A stretch of DNA of 6,581 bases from CAYXRK01 sp964467615 (lineage in GTDB: Bacteria > Hydrogenedentota > Hydrogenedentia > Hydrogenedentales > GCA-2746185), in contig CAYXRK010000234.1 of the NCBI GenBank assembly GCA_964467615.1, forward strand, positions 1 through 6,581, read 5' to 3'. Positions 1 through 6,240 of this stretch are shown here, piece after piece. Numbering within the stretch: position 1 is the first letter of the stretch; each line of letters starts with the position of its first letter. Under the pieces are notes generated by a model, which did not search any database, was not told where the DNA came from, and saw only the letters and a list, made by a program, of their open reading frames with translations. The position numbers were made by a program, and so were the translations under genes.

Positions 1-72
1 GAAGGCGAGGGTGAAGGCGAGGGTGAAGGCGAGGGTGAGGGCGAGGGAGAAGGTGAAGGCGAGGGTGAAGGC
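1..72 (+). repeat. 12-bp tandem repeat encoding (Glu-Gly)12
   Basis: Six degenerate copies of a 12-bp unit (GAAGGCGAGGGT and variants) run from the window edge to position 72. The first three copies are identical; later ones differ at third codon positions (GAG for GAA, GGA or GGT for GGC). Because the changes are almost all synonymous, selection seems to keep the Glu-Gly peptide rather than the DNA. The array probably continues upstream of the window. Such arrays vary in length by slippage and can be collapsed in short-read assemblies, so the copy number is uncertain. Confidence 0.9.
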
Positions 73-222
73 TGCGCTGCGTCACCCGCCGATCAGCAGC
101 CAATCGTGCCGTTTGCGAATATGGTCGCAGTGGTAGCAGCAGTGCTAATGGCGCGCGGGTTCCGTCGCGGCCGGGTACGCGGAATCACTCCTGACAGAAC
201 GCTGTCAGTATGGGTCCTGTAG
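1..222 (+). CDS. C-terminal end of a Glu-Gly repeat protein with a sorting-like tail (5' partial)
   Basis: The reading frame is open from the first base to a TAG at 220-222; the start lies outside the window. The first 24 codons are twelve Glu-Gly dipeptides. They are followed by a single Cys (codon 25), a short polar spacer (AASPADQQP), a hydrophobic stretch of about 17 residues (IVPFANMVAVVAAVLMA), an Arg-rich cluster (RGFRRGRVR), and 14 further residues. Low-complexity linker, Cys, membrane helix and Arg cluster in this order resemble the C-terminal sorting or anchoring tails of exported proteins (compare MYXO-CTERM, which also has Cys before the helix). The likely role is to hold a surface or secreted protein in the envelope until it is processed or lipid-modified. 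The extension after the Arg cluster is longer than usual for such tails. The function of the main protein is unknown, because only the tail is visible. The frame is secure; the sorting role is inferred. Confidence 0.75.
   Translation, partial: EGEGEGEGEGEGEGEGEGEGEGEGCAASPADQQPIVPFANMVAVVAAVLMARGFRRGRVRGITPDRTLSVWVL
191..208. promoter_or_regulatory. Perfect inverted repeat upstream of the dinB-like gene
   Basis: CTGACAG (191-197) and CTGTCAG (202-208) are perfect reverse complements separated by AACG. The site lies in the last codons of the repeat-protein gene, 57 bp before the start of the next gene. No T-run follows on either strand, so a simple Rho-independent terminator is unlikely. It could be an operator for the 266-754 gene, since it sits just upstream of a TATTAT hexamer at 231-236, or a short RNA hairpin. 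The repeat is seen directly; any role is inferred. Confidence 0.4.
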
Positions 223-230
223 GCTTTCGG

Positions 231-236
231 TATTAT
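231..236 (+). promoter_or_regulatory. Possible -10 hexamer for the dinB-like gene
   Basis: TATTAT matches the sigma-70 -10 consensus at 5 of 6 bases and lies 29 bp before the start codon at 266. No good -35 hexamer is found 16-18 bp upstream. If it is a promoter, it would need an activator or it is weak. The inverted repeat at 191-208 would fall around or just upstream of the -35 region. Confidence 0.25.
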
Positions 237-265
237 CGGGTCCACACAACACCGAGGAGAATGAG

Positions 266-754
266 ATGACCCCAGAACAATGCGTTAACAATTTACGTTC
301 CACGAAAGAGTACTTCGACCGGTCGACACGGACACTGACCGAGGCCCACAGCGGGTTCGCCCCCGCCGAGGGCGCGTTCACGGCGGCGCAGCAGGTCGCG
401 CACGTCGCGCAAACCATCGATTGGTTCGTCGAAGGCGCGACGCGGCCGGAAGGCTTCGACATGGACTTCGCTGCGCACATCACAGCGGTCAGCGGTATCA
501 AATCGCTCGCAGAGGCCCGAGCCTGGCTGGATCGCTCGTTCAAAAACGCGGCCACGTGGGCGAAATCGAAAACGGCGCAGGAACTCGCAACACCGCTGCC
601 GCAAGGCCCGATCATGGGCGGCGCGCCAAGGTTCGCAATCATCTCGGCCATCGAGGAACACACCGCCCACCATCGCGGCGCATTGTCGGTGTACTCGCGC
701 CTCCTGGGCTTGACTCCGCCGATGCCCTACATGGAAACAGCGCAAGTTTCGTAA
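266..754 (+). CDS. DinB/YfiT-like family protein, putative metal-dependent
   Basis: The 162-residue product matches the usual length of the DinB four-helix-bundle family. The three expected metal-ligand histidines are visible: His46 in the first conserved helix (QQVAHVAQTIDWF), and His132 and His136 in EEHTAHHRGALSVYSRLLG, an HxxxH pair near the C-terminus. The closing PPMPYM is typical of the subgroup. Family members bind a divalent metal; characterised relatives include thiol-dependent S-transferases (bacillithiol, mycothiol or glutathione type), but most have no known substrate. There is no signal peptide or membrane segment, so it should be cytoplasmic. The start is fixed by GAGGAG at 254-259, 6 nt before ATG. 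Another ATG at 261 is out of frame. It lies 43 bp after the repeat-protein gene and converges with the leftward operon. Its substrate cannot be told from this window. Confidence 0.85.
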   Translation: MTPEQCVNNLRSTKEYFDRSTRTLTEAHSGFAPAEGAFTAAQQVAHVAQTIDWFVEGATRPEGFDMDFAAHITAVSGIKSLAEARAWLDRSFKNAATWAKSKTAQELATPLPQGPIMGGAPRFAIISAIEEHTAHHRGALSVYSRLLGLTPPMPYMETAQVS

Positions 755-762
755 CTGCGGAC

Positions 763-781
763 GGGGGGGGACCCGCCCCCC
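763..781 (+). other. G-run/C-run hairpin after the dinB-like gene
   Basis: Eight G (763-770) are followed by ACCCG and six C (776-781), able to form a 6-bp all-GC stem with a 5-nt loop just after the stop codon at 752-754. On the plus strand no T-run follows (the next bases are C/G-rich, then an A-run), so it is not a textbook intrinsic terminator. It could still protect the 3' end of the mRNA or pause transcription. Long homopolymers next to an assembly gap also make base-calling errors likely here. Confidence 0.3.
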
Positions 782-800
782 AGGCCCCGGGAACCCCAAT

Positions 801-846
801 AAAAAAAAATAGAAANNNNNNNNNNGACCGGCCTCGAGGACCGGTC
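801..846 (-). terminator. Probable intrinsic terminator of the leftward operon, split by an assembly gap
   Basis: Read on the minus strand, a hairpin (GACCGG at 826-831 pairing with CCGGTC at 841-846, with a CTCGAG-containing loop) starts 11 bp after the stop codon of the WYL regulator gene. After the ten-N gap the minus strand continues with TTTCTA and then eight or more T. A GC stem followed by a T-run is the form of a Rho-independent terminator. The T-run is on the correct side for the leftward genes only. The gap sits exactly between stem and T-run, so the true spacing is unknown. Confidence 0.5.
816..825. other. Assembly gap (10 N)
   Basis: Ten undetermined bases join an A-rich left flank and a GC-rich right flank. 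The round number suggests a scaffolding gap, whose real length may differ from ten. It lies in the convergent intergenic region and does not break a recognised gene, although missing sequence here cannot be excluded. Confidence 0.95.
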
Positions 847-857
847 TCCCGCTATTC

Positions 858-1562
858 CTACGTATTCGACATTCGAGTTCGATAGCGGTCGGTTGTGGTT
901 GTCAGGAAATCCCGCAACGTCTTCCCGCGCTCTTCCGAGAACGGCGTCTTGAGAAAACGGATGGATCGCACCCGGTCAGGCCGGAACACGCGAAAGTCCT
1001 TGCGCAACTCGCACCACGCCACGATGAGCCAGACGACGCCGTAGAACGTAAGGCCGAGCGGCCGCACGATCCGGCGCGTCGCGTTGCCTTGTTCGTCGAC
1101 GTACTCCAGCCGGATTTTGCGTGTCTCCCGGATCGCGCGGCGCAGATCCGCCAGATCGAATGGCAGTATCAGCCGTTGATGGTCCTTTGGCGCGAGAAGC
1201 GGCGTTCCTTCCAGATACCGCCCGACGGTCTCGGGCACGACCGCCTCGACCTTCGACAACACCGATCGCGCCGAGGCCGCAAGTTCGTCGTCCGCCCAGC
1301 TCTCGACAATCCGGGCGCCGAAGACGAGCGCCTCAATCTCGTCCCGCGAAAACATCAGCGGCGGCAGATCGTAACCTCGAAGTTCGTAGCCTACGCCGGC
1401 CTCGCCCAATATCGGCACGCCCGAACGCGAAAGGTCGTCGATATCGCGGTAGATTGTCCGTTCGGAAACCTCGAGCGCCCGCGCCAACTCCCGCGCCGTT
1501 ACCGCGCGGCGCTTGCGCCGCAATGAGTCGACTATCCGGAAGAGCCGATCCGCGCGCCTCAT
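858..1562 (-). CDS. YafY-like transcriptional regulator with HTH and WYL domains
   Basis: The 234-residue product has the standard YafY layout. A winged helix-turn-helix (about 1-62: MRRADRLFRIVDSL, TARELARALEVSERTIYRDI, GVPILGEAGVGYEL) is followed by a linker with PPLMFSRDEIEALVFGARIV (67-86), then a WYL domain (about 135-205) with RLEYVDEQG, RIVRPLGLTFYG and WLIVAWCELRKDFRVFRPDRV. WYL domains sense small ligands or nucleic acid and regulate transcription. The name-giving triplet reads Trp-Leu-Ile here (178-180). The start is chosen because MRRADRLF is the usual N-terminus of the family; the ribosome site is weak (CGGGA, 11 nt upstream). It is the last gene of the leftward cluster, 76 bp after the adaptor gene, and may control the transporter operon or itself. 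The protein should be soluble. The family call is firm; the target is unknown. Confidence 0.92.
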   Translation of the reverse strand: MRRADRLFRIVDSLRRKRRAVTARELARALEVSERTIYRDIDDLSRSGVPILGEAGVGYELRGYDLPPLMFSRDEIEALVFGARIVESWADDELAASARSVLSKVEAVVPETVGRYLEGTPLLAPKDHQRLILPFDLADLRRAIRETRKIRLEYVDEQGNATRRIVRPLGLTFYGVVWLIVAWCELRKDFRVFRPDRVRSIRFLKTPFSEERGKTLRDFLTTTTDRYRTRMSNT

Positions 1563-1638
1563 GGTGACGTCATTCCCGCTCCCATCGCCTCCACGGCCAA
1601 CGAAGACCGAGGACTTTTCAAATAGTCCGCGTGCGAGA
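1563..1638 (-). promoter_or_regulatory. Spacer before the WYL regulator gene with TGACGTCA palindrome
   Basis: This 76-bp spacer is the widest inside the leftward cluster, so the regulator could have its own promoter. The perfect 8-bp palindrome TGACGTCA (1565-1572) sits 2 bp before the start codon, where a bound repressor would block expression. A weak hairpin (GGACT 1611-1615, AGTCC 1624-1628) lies near the end of the adaptor gene. On the minus strand TTGAAA (1621-1616) resembles a -35 box, but no acceptable -10 follows. A regulatory role is inferred only. Confidence 0.25.
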
Positions 1639-2958
1639 TCAGTTCAGCGGCTTCACGCGCGCGCCGTCCGCCAATTCATTCTTCGGTTCGCCGATGATCG
1701 TGTCGCCCGGATTCAGCCCCTCCACGATCTCGGCCCAATCGTCGTTCCGCAAACCGATTGTCACCGGCGTAAGTTTCGCGCGCCGTCCTTCGACCTTGAA
1801 CACGTGCCACTCATTGTTGCGCCGAATGGTAGATCGGTCCGGCGCCGCCAGCACGTCCTTCGATTCGGCGGTGATGATCTTCACGTCCACGCTCGTGCCG
1901 GGCCGCAAACCGGCCTCCGAATTATCGAACGTGATGAGCGTCTTCACACGCTGTTGCTCAACGCCCAACGCCGACATCTTCATGAAGCCCGTCGGAAAAA
2001 TCCGTTTCACCTCGCCGGCGATCAATTTGCCCATCAACGCCTTTCCAGTAATTTCCACCGGGCCGCCTACGCGTATCGACGCGATTTCCTCGGAAAGCAC
2101 GTCGCATTCGATCTCAATTGATCCGAGGTCCCCAATGTTGAGAATTGGCGTGCCCGGCGCGAACACGCCGCGATCATCCACAAACTTCTCGATGACCGGC
2201 CCCGTCACCGGCGACGCGATTTGTGTCTTCGCGAGGTCACTCTTGAGCATGTCCACTTGGCTTTCGAGCGCCTCGATCTCGGCGAGATGCAATCGGCGCA
2301 AGTATTCGTTATCGTCGATGGAGCCCCGCATACGCTGATCCGCGAGCTCAGCCAATTCAAGCGCCTGGCTCGCCGCCGCCTCTTGCGACTCAAGCCGCTT
2401 GAGGTCCTCCGCCAGGCCCTTGTACCGCATCTCCGCCTCATCAAAAAACGATTGGCTTACCGCGCCGTCGCCGAGGAGCGTCTGAGCGCGGTCGAACGCC
2501 TTCTTCGCTTCGTCGTGATTTATTAACGCCGCCGACCTCGTCTTTCTCGCCACCTCGAGCGAGTTGCGCGCTTCCTGCACCCGCACCGCCGCGGACCGAA
2601 TGTCCTCTTCCTTCGGCTTCCCGACGTCTACGCCGGTAACTTGTGCCCGCGACTGTTCGACGCGCGCCTCCGCCTGGCGCAGTTGCTGTTCAAGCGCGAA
2701 CGGATCAATACGCGCGATGACTTGCCCCTTCCTTACTTCGTCTCCGACTTCGAGTTCCAACCGCTCCAACGTTCCCGCGATGGGCATATCAATCACGTAC
2801 TCGTTGGCCAACCGCGTTTTGGCGTCCTCCGCGACGTATTCGCGCACGGTCGTCACTGTCGGCGAAATCATCTCCACCGGCAACGCTCGTCCGAACAACG
2901 AATATGCCGCGCCGCCCACGGCGGCCATAATTACGACAACCCAAATCAAGCGCTTCAC
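1639..2958 (-). CDS. HlyD/MacA-type periplasmic adaptor (membrane fusion protein)
   Basis: The 439-residue product starts with a short basic end and one membrane helix (about 4-23), so it is an inner-membrane-anchored periplasmic protein. The first lipoyl half (about 56-86, with LEVGDEVRKGQVIARIDP) is followed by a long coiled-coil hairpin (about 88-245), the second lipoyl half (IASPVTGPVIEKFV, 247-260), a beta-barrel region and a membrane-proximal domain (LTPVTIGLRNDDWAEIVEGLNPGD). The hairpin tip carries R157-x3-L161-x6-S168, the RxxxLxxxxxxS motif by which MacA/AcrA-type adaptors meet TolC-type channels. It should bridge the permease next door to an outer-membrane channel. The start is GTG at 2958, with AAGGA 7 nt upstream (2970-2966); an ATG at 2966 is out of frame. 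It follows the permease gene after 16 bp. The substrate is unknown, and no channel gene is in the window. Confidence 0.9.
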   Translation of the reverse strand: MKRLIWVVVIMAAVGGAAYSLFGRALPVEMISPTVTTVREYVAEDAKTRLANEYVIDMPIAGTLERLELEVGDEVRKGQVIARIDPFALEQQLRQAEARVEQSRAQVTGVDVGKPKEEDIRSAAVRVQEARNSLEVARKTRSAALINHDEAKKAFDRAQTLLGDGAVSQSFFDEAEMRYKGLAEDLKRLESQEAAASQALELAELADQRMRGSIDDNEYLRRLHLAEIEALESQVDMLKSDLAKTQIASPVTGPVIEKFVDDRGVFAPGTPILNIGDLGSIEIECDVLSEEIASIRVGGPVEITGKALMGKLIAGEVKRIFPTGFMKMSALGVEQQRVKTLITFDNSEAGLRPGTSVDVKIITAESKDVLAAPDRSTIRRNNEWHVFKVEGRRAKLTPVTIGLRNDDWAEIVEGLNPGDTIIGEPKNELADGARVKPLN

Positions 2959-2974
2959 GAACGCATCCTTAACT

Positions 2975-5353
2975 CTACTCCCGTGATTTCAACACTTCGA
3001 CCAAGTCGAGGCGGTGGATTTTCCCGCGCACCGCCAAGTTGGCGATGACAATGAATAGTATCGTCAAACCGATAGAAACCGTGAACGTCCGCGCTTCGAC
3101 GTGCAGCGGAAACCGGTATAACTCCGTGTCGAAAAGGGCCGATATGAACCAGCAAATACTGATGCCGAAGGGCATACCCAGGATTAGACCAATCGTCCCG
3201 GTCACAAAGTTCTCGTTATACAAGATGCGCCCCACCTCTTCGCGCGAAAATCCGAGAACGCGCAGCGAGGCCAGCTCTCGCTGCCGTTCCGCTAACGAGA
3301 CGGTGGTCACATTATAAATTACCGAAAGCGCGATTACCGACGAAAAGAAGACCGTCATGAACGTCATGATCTTCATGCTGCGCGATAAGATTTTGCGAAA
3401 GTTTTCGTACGACTCCCGCTTCACCTCGACTGATGCCACCGCCGGGATTTTCTTGAGTTCTTCGTTCACGACGGGTTCTAGACCTTCATCGACCCTCATC
3501 AAGACCGCGTTCATCGCGAAGCCATGATCGAGCATTCGGCTCAATTCATTGATATTCATATACGCGTTCATGCCAAGGTATTGCTGCGCGATCCCGGAAA
3601 CGACAATCTCCGATTCCTCCCCGACGCGTTCTATCAGCGGCCGCAACGAAACACGGTCGCCGATTTGGACGCCGAGGCGCCGCGCCAAGGGTTCCGCCAG
3701 CACCAACCCCTCGCCTGAGAATGTATTTGGCCGCCCTTCCAAGTCGACGACGTGCTGCAACTCGCCTCGCGCGCGCAGCCCCAATACAACGATGTCTTCC
3801 TCCATCCATGCGTTCTTGATCTCGAACGGATACTGCAAGACCGGTTCCGCCCGCCGCACATGCTCGATTCGGGCGAAATCGTGCAGCGCGTCTTTCCCTC
3901 GTTCGAGAAATAGGTTGACCTTCACGTCTTCCCGTTGCGTCTTGTTAAACTGATAGTCCAATAGATACTCGATGCTGTCCAACGCGAAGAACCCCACGAT
4001 CATCAATCCCGCCGAGACCATTACGCCGAACGCGTTGAGGCCCGCGCGAAACCGGCTTCGCGAGACGTTTCGCGCGATCATCTTCCACGTAAAACTCATC
4101 CGCCGCCACGCGAAGTCATACCGTTCGAGAAACACTCGACGCGCCGTTCGCGGCGCCTCCGGCCGCATCGACTCCGCCGGATGGATTGCCGCCGCACGGC
4201 GTGCCGCCGAGAGCGCCCCCAACACCGCAAACGCGATCGCTATCCCCACGGCACGCACCATGACGTCGGGATACATCGCCGCCCGCAACACCGGGAATTG
4301 GTAGAACTCGACGTATAACTGGATCATTTGGTGGGCCAAAATATGGCCGACGACGAACGCGACCAAACAACCGGCTGTCGAAAGCAACAGCGCGAACTGG
4401 ACGTAGTGAAATCCCACCGCCCAGTTGGAATATCCGTAGGCTTTCATCAGGCCTATCTGCGTGCGCTCGTTCCGCACCATGCGGTTGAGCAGAATCATAA
4501 TCACGAGCGCCGCCACACCAAGGAAGATTCCGGGCACGACTTTCGACTGGACGCTTAGCCCCTTGATTTCGCTGGACAAGAAATTATTCGAAAGCTGGTC
4601 CGCCGCTTTTACCTTCCCGTACACGCCATACCCATCGAGCAGGTCTTCGGCCTGATCGAGTATGCGGCCAAGTTCGTCCGGACTGTCCACCGCTCCGACG
4701 ATGTCGTTGCACGCGGCTTGCATGTTCTTCGCGCTCTCGGCGAATTCCTCCGTGACCCACAAAATGCCGAAGCGTTCGTTCGAGGGCACCATTTCCTCGA
4801 TACCGCGAATCATGTACACGTATTCGGGCGATTGCGCCAGCCCCGCAATCCGCAACGTATACCTTTTGCCGTCAACGGTCATGTCCAGCGAATCACCCAC
4901 GCCAAGATGGTTCATTTGCGCGAACCGCTGGCTCAGGATCACCTCGTCCTCGCCCGATTCCTCAAAGTATCGCCCCTCCAGAATCACAATATCGTCTAGC
5001 ACGTTTTCATCGTGCGACGGCATCGAAATCATCCGGCCCGTACGGGTCTCCTCGACGCCCTCGATGTCGACCGTCACGTCCTCGACGATGCGACCCCGCA
5101 CTTGCCGCACCCCGTCCAAGGCCTCGATCTTGAACAACGATGTTCTCGGCGCGCGCTCGACCTTTATCTCGAAGTCCGCCATTCGATACTGCGCGTAGTA
5201 CGTGTCGCGCGTCAGCAGCAGGTTTCGGTACGCCGTCGCCAACGTGATGTAACACGCGGTGCCGCACATCACCACCGACGCGACCGCAATCGCTTGCCCC
5301 CGCGCGTTCACGATCGACCGCAGCATCTTTTTCGTGAGGACGGACACGGCCAT
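2975..5353 (-). CDS. ABC transporter permease with two FtsX-type domains
   Basis: The 792-residue product is an internally duplicated permease with 4+4 predicted membrane helices. Approximate positions are 20-42, 271-292, 312-338, 364-386, then 438-460, 660-684, 715-740 and 755-775. Two large extracytoplasmic domains lie between helices 1-2 and 5-6. Each half has an FtsX domain with a similar cytoplasmic coupling motif: RNERTQIGLMKAYGYS in the first half and ERQRELASLRVLGFSREEV in the second. This is the MacB/LolC superfamily fold, which uses ATP hydrolysis in the cytoplasm to drive work on the periplasmic side (efflux or extraction). A frame-compatible TTG at 5359 exists, but ATG at 5353 is preferred: GAGGTGG (5367-5361) is 7 nt before ATG and only 1 nt before TTG. 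The ATG shares one base with the ATPase stop (TAATG), suggesting translational coupling. The substrate cannot be deduced. Confidence 0.92.
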   Translation of the reverse strand: MAVSVLTKKMLRSIVNARGQAIAVASVVMCGTACYITLATAYRNLLLTRDTYYAQYRMADFEIKVERAPRTSLFKIEALDGVRQVRGRIVEDVTVDIEGVEETRTGRMISMPSHDENVLDDIVILEGRYFEESGEDEVILSQRFAQMNHLGVGDSLDMTVDGKRYTLRIAGLAQSPEYVYMIRGIEEMVPSNERFGILWVTEEFAESAKNMQAACNDIVGAVDSPDELGRILDQAEDLLDGYGVYGKVKAADQLSNNFLSSEIKGLSVQSKVVPGIFLGVAALVIMILLNRMVRNERTQIGLMKAYGYSNWAVGFHYVQFALLLSTAGCLVAFVVGHILAHQMIQLYVEFYQFPVLRAAMYPDVMVRAVGIAIAFAVLGALSAARRAAAIHPAESMRPEAPRTARRVFLERYDFAWRRMSFTWKMIARNVSRSRFRAGLNAFGVMVSAGLMIVGFFALDSIEYLLDYQFNKTQREDVKVNLFLERGKDALHDFARIEHVRRAEPVLQYPFEIKNAWMEEDIVVLGLRARGELQHVVDLEGRPNTFSGEGLVLAEPLARRLGVQIGDRVSLRPLIERVGEESEIVVSGIAQQYLGMNAYMNINELSRMLDHGFAMNAVLMRVDEGLEPVVNEELKKIPAVASVEVKRESYENFRKILSRSMKIMTFMTVFFSSVIALSVIYNVTTVSLAERQRELASLRVLGFSREEVGRILYNENFVTGTIGLILGMPFGISICWFISALFDTELYRFPLHVEARTFTVSIGLTILFIVIANLAVRGKIHRLDLVEVLKSRE

Positions 5354-6075
5354 TACCAATCCACCTCGTCGACCGAGCGCCTAACGGCATTCTCGCGAAT
5401 GTCCCGAATGTTCCCGTCTTGCATCCGAATCACCCGGTCCGCCATCTCGCCGATGCTCGCGTTGTGCGTTATCACCACCAGCGTAGTTCCCGTCGCCACG
5501 TTCACCGAGTCCAACACGCGCAGCACCGTCTTCCCCGTCGCCACGTCCAGCGCGCCCGTCGGCTCATCGCACAGCAAGACTTCCGGCCTCTTGGCCACGG
5601 CGCGCGCAATGGCGACGCGCTGCTGCTCGCCGCCCGACAACTGCGATGGAAAATGGTCCGCTCGCTCGGTGAGATCCACCCGCGACAAGGCCTCAAGCGC
5701 GTCCATCGGATTGTTCGAAATTTCCGTCGCCATCTCGACGTTCTCTTTCGCCGTGAGATTCGGCATGAGGTTGTAAAATTGGAATACGAAGCCGATGTTG
5801 TTCCGCCGGAACTTGGTAAGCCGCGCGTCGTTGTACCGCGTAAGTTCCTCGTTCTTGAACCACACCTCGCCAGACGTCGCCGGATCCAATCCGCCGACGA
5901 TGTTCAGTAACGTGCTTTTTCCCGAACCGCTCGGCCCCAGAATCACGACGAACTCCCCCGCGCGGATTTCCAGCGTCACACCGCGCAACGCGGACACGGT
6001 GACTTCCCCCATCCGGTATTCCTTCGTAATGTCCCGGATACGAAACAACGATGATCGGCCCGCTTCAACCGCCAT
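5353..6075 (-). CDS. ABC transporter ATP-binding protein, LolD/MacB type
   Basis: The 240-residue product has every motif of an active ABC ATPase: Walker A GPSGSGKS (47-54), Q-loop Gln99 (GFVFQFYNL), signature LSGGEQQ (146-152), Walker B VLLCDEP with catalytic Glu171, D-loop ALD (175-177) and switch His204. FVFQFYNLMPNLTAKENVEM is characteristic of the LolD/MacB/FtsE branch, which pairs with FtsX-type permeases such as its neighbour. The open frame runs a further 121 codons upstream to 6438. That extension would cross the divergent promoter region and lie antisense to vapB, and it looks unlike any ABC domain. ATG at 6075 is supported by GAGGGG (6090-6085), 9 nt upstream, and by the normal family length. 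It is the first gene of the leftward operon and would energise transport from the cytoplasm as a dimer. Confidence 0.93.
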   Translation of the reverse strand: MAVEAGRSSLFRIRDITKEYRMGEVTVSALRGVTLEIRAGEFVVILGPSGSGKSTLLNIVGGLDPATSGEVWFKNEELTRYNDARLTKFRRNNIGFVFQFYNLMPNLTAKENVEMATEISNNPMDALEALSRVDLTERADHFPSQLSGGEQQRVAIARAVAKRPEVLLCDEPTGALDVATGKTVLRVLDSVNVATGTTLVVITHNASIGEMADRVIRMQDGNIRDIRENAVRRSVDEVDW

Positions 6076-6200
6076 GAAAAAATTCCCCTCGCCGTCCGCC
6101 TCAACAGGAGCCGATACTATATAGGGCCGGTCACAATCGGCGTCACGCGCTGATTCGGGACATCGCACCCTCGGTTTCCTAAGTCTGCATCGAAATCCCG

Positions 6201-6229
6201 TTGAAAACTGACGAAGAACAGTATATATT
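6201..6229 (+). promoter_or_regulatory. Sigma-70-like promoter of vapBC
   Basis: TTGAAA (6201-6206) and TATATT (6224-6229) each match the sigma-70 consensus at 5 of 6 bases and are separated by exactly 17 bp. Transcription would begin near 6236, giving a 5' leader of about 20 nt before the vapB start at 6257. A housekeeping-type promoter this close to consensus fits the strong, self-limited expression usual for toxin-antitoxin operons. Confidence 0.65.
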
Positions 6230-6240
6230 CTGGTATATAC
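6221..6240. promoter_or_regulatory. Inverted-repeat operator over the vapBC -10 and start site
   Basis: GTATATA (6221-6227) and TATATAC (6234-6240) are perfect reverse complements with a 6-bp spacer (TTCTGG). The left arm covers most of the -10 box and the right arm covers the predicted transcription start. VapB-type AbrB-fold antitoxins bind palindromes in their own promoters as dimers, more tightly with toxin, so this is the natural autoregulatory site. The repeat is seen directly; binding is inferred from the family. Confidence 0.6.

Noticed and set aside
1..72. CRISPR or non-coding tandem array at the left edge
   Set aside because: There are no spacers. The units are 12 bp and differ almost only at third codon positions, so this is a coding repeat.
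293..799. Long minus-strand open frames opposite the dinB-like gene
   Set aside because: They are Arg/Cys-rich translations of the complementary strand of a GC-rich gene, with no recognisable domain. The plus-strand frame has the family motifs and a ribosome site.
1631..2338. Plus-strand open frame of 235 codons opposite the adaptor gene
   Set aside because: Ser/Arg-rich composition and no domain; the minus-strand frame is a full-length, motif-complete HlyD-type protein.
3039..5198. Several plus-strand open frames opposite the permease gene
   Set aside because: They lack domains and ribosome sites and overlap a permease with clear helices and FtsX motifs; they are shadow frames.
5354..5359. 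TTG at 5359 as start of the permease
   Set aside because: The ribosome site GAGGTGG would be only 1 nt away. ATG at 5353 has 7-nt spacing and forms a TAATG stop-start junction with the ATPase gene.
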